A stretch of DNA of 6,434 bases from Deltaproteobacteria bacterium (GTDB lineage Bacteria; Desulfobacterota; DSM-4660; Desulfatiglandales; B25-G16): positions 1-6,434 of the forward strand of contig JAFDHR010000198.1 in NCBI GenBank assembly GCA_019308645.1, read 5' to 3'. This document shows, one piece after another, positions 6,347-6,434 of this stretch; the stretch's first letter is position 1; the number at the start of each line of letters is the position of its first letter. A model generated the notes under the pieces. The model saw only the letters and a list, made by a program, of their open reading frames with translations, did no database searches and was not told the origin of the DNA. The translations under genes were made by a program, and so were the position numbers.

Positions 6347-6373
6347 TATCCTGACTATCCTGTCTATCCTGTC
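6347..6373 (+). repeat. Three tandem 9-bp repeats (TATCCTGTC)
   Basis: TATCCTGAC (6347-6355), TATCCTGTC (6356-6364) and TATCCTGTC (6365-6373) are contiguous. Similar TCCTGTC-rich tracts are common in intergenic DNA of several environmental Gram-negative lineages, so I treat this as a dispersed intergenic repeat. Confidence 0.75.
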
Positions 6374-6406
6374 TAAAAAATGGAATTTCCGATATATTAA
6401 ATTAGC

Positions 6407-6434
6407 CTAATCTCCCGCTAATCAGCTTCTAATC
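6407..6434 (+). repeat. CTAATC repeated every 11 bp at the window edge
   Basis: CTAATC begins at 6407, 6418 and 6429, a strict 11-bp period that puts the copies on one face of the helix. The last copy touches the window end, so the array may continue. It could be a regulator binding array or a short degenerate repeat. Confidence 0.5.

Larger units (their letters stand above)
6206..6434. other. Non-coding, repeat-bearing right end
   Basis: No gene is recognisable in these 229 bp. The stretch holds a CCCGCCCTGC segment (6221-6230) followed by GCGACTTGCTTGG, which resembles GCGACTTCCTTGG near 4816 in the other spacer. A small inverted repeat GAATA/TATTC is at 6241-6253. Then come the 15-mer at 6305-6319, the 9-bp tandem repeat at 6347-6373 and three CTAATC words at 6407-6434. 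No clear promoter for lapB is seen on the - strand. Confidence 0.6.

Noticed and set aside
6347..6434. CRISPR array
   Set aside because: Repeat units are 6-9 bp and are contiguous or 5 bp apart; there are no 25-40 bp repeats with unique spacers.

Overview
The window reads as an ordinary chromosomal segment of an AT-rich Gram-negative (diderm) bacterium. Lipoprotein acylation (Lnt), LPS homeostasis (LapB-like) and an AMIN-type periplasmic amidase all imply an outer membrane. The amidase layout (signal peptide, TPR-like helices, AMIN, Amidase_3) and the pairing of lnt with prfB resemble deltaproteobacterial (Desulfobacterota-like) genomes. That placement is inferred from family knowledge and was not checked by a search.

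Layout. On the + strand, lnt (18-1760) is followed after 91 bp by prfB (1852-2956). prfB carries the classical programmed +1 frameshift (SD-like GGGAG, then CAT CTT TGA C). On the - strand, a LapB-like TPR/rubredoxin-like protein (6178 down to 4969) is followed after 268 bp by the amidase (4700 down to 2961). The two gene pairs converge, and the prfB and amidase stop codons are only 4 bp apart. The 256 bp right of lapB hold no convincing gene, only repeats and palindromes.

The genes are housekeeping. Lnt finishes lipoprotein maturation at the inner membrane, RF2 terminates translation at UGA/UAA, the amidase cuts septal peptidoglycan, and LapB-type proteins tune LPS synthesis. I see no defence system, biosynthetic cluster, CRISPR array, rRNA or tRNA.

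The unusual material lies in or around these genes. (1) A GC-rich, palindrome-rich block of 222 bp (599-820) sits in frame inside lnt. It is flanked by a 5-bp direct repeat (ATAGA), and removing it leaves a normal-length Lnt of 506 residues. It looks like a dispersed palindromic element that has become part of the protein. Related sequence modules occur in the lapB-amidase spacer and right of lapB. (2) lapB appears to be split by a +1-type frame change just after its N-terminal membrane helix. (3) A perfect 16-bp palindrome covers the only Shine-Dalgarno-like sequence of lapB.
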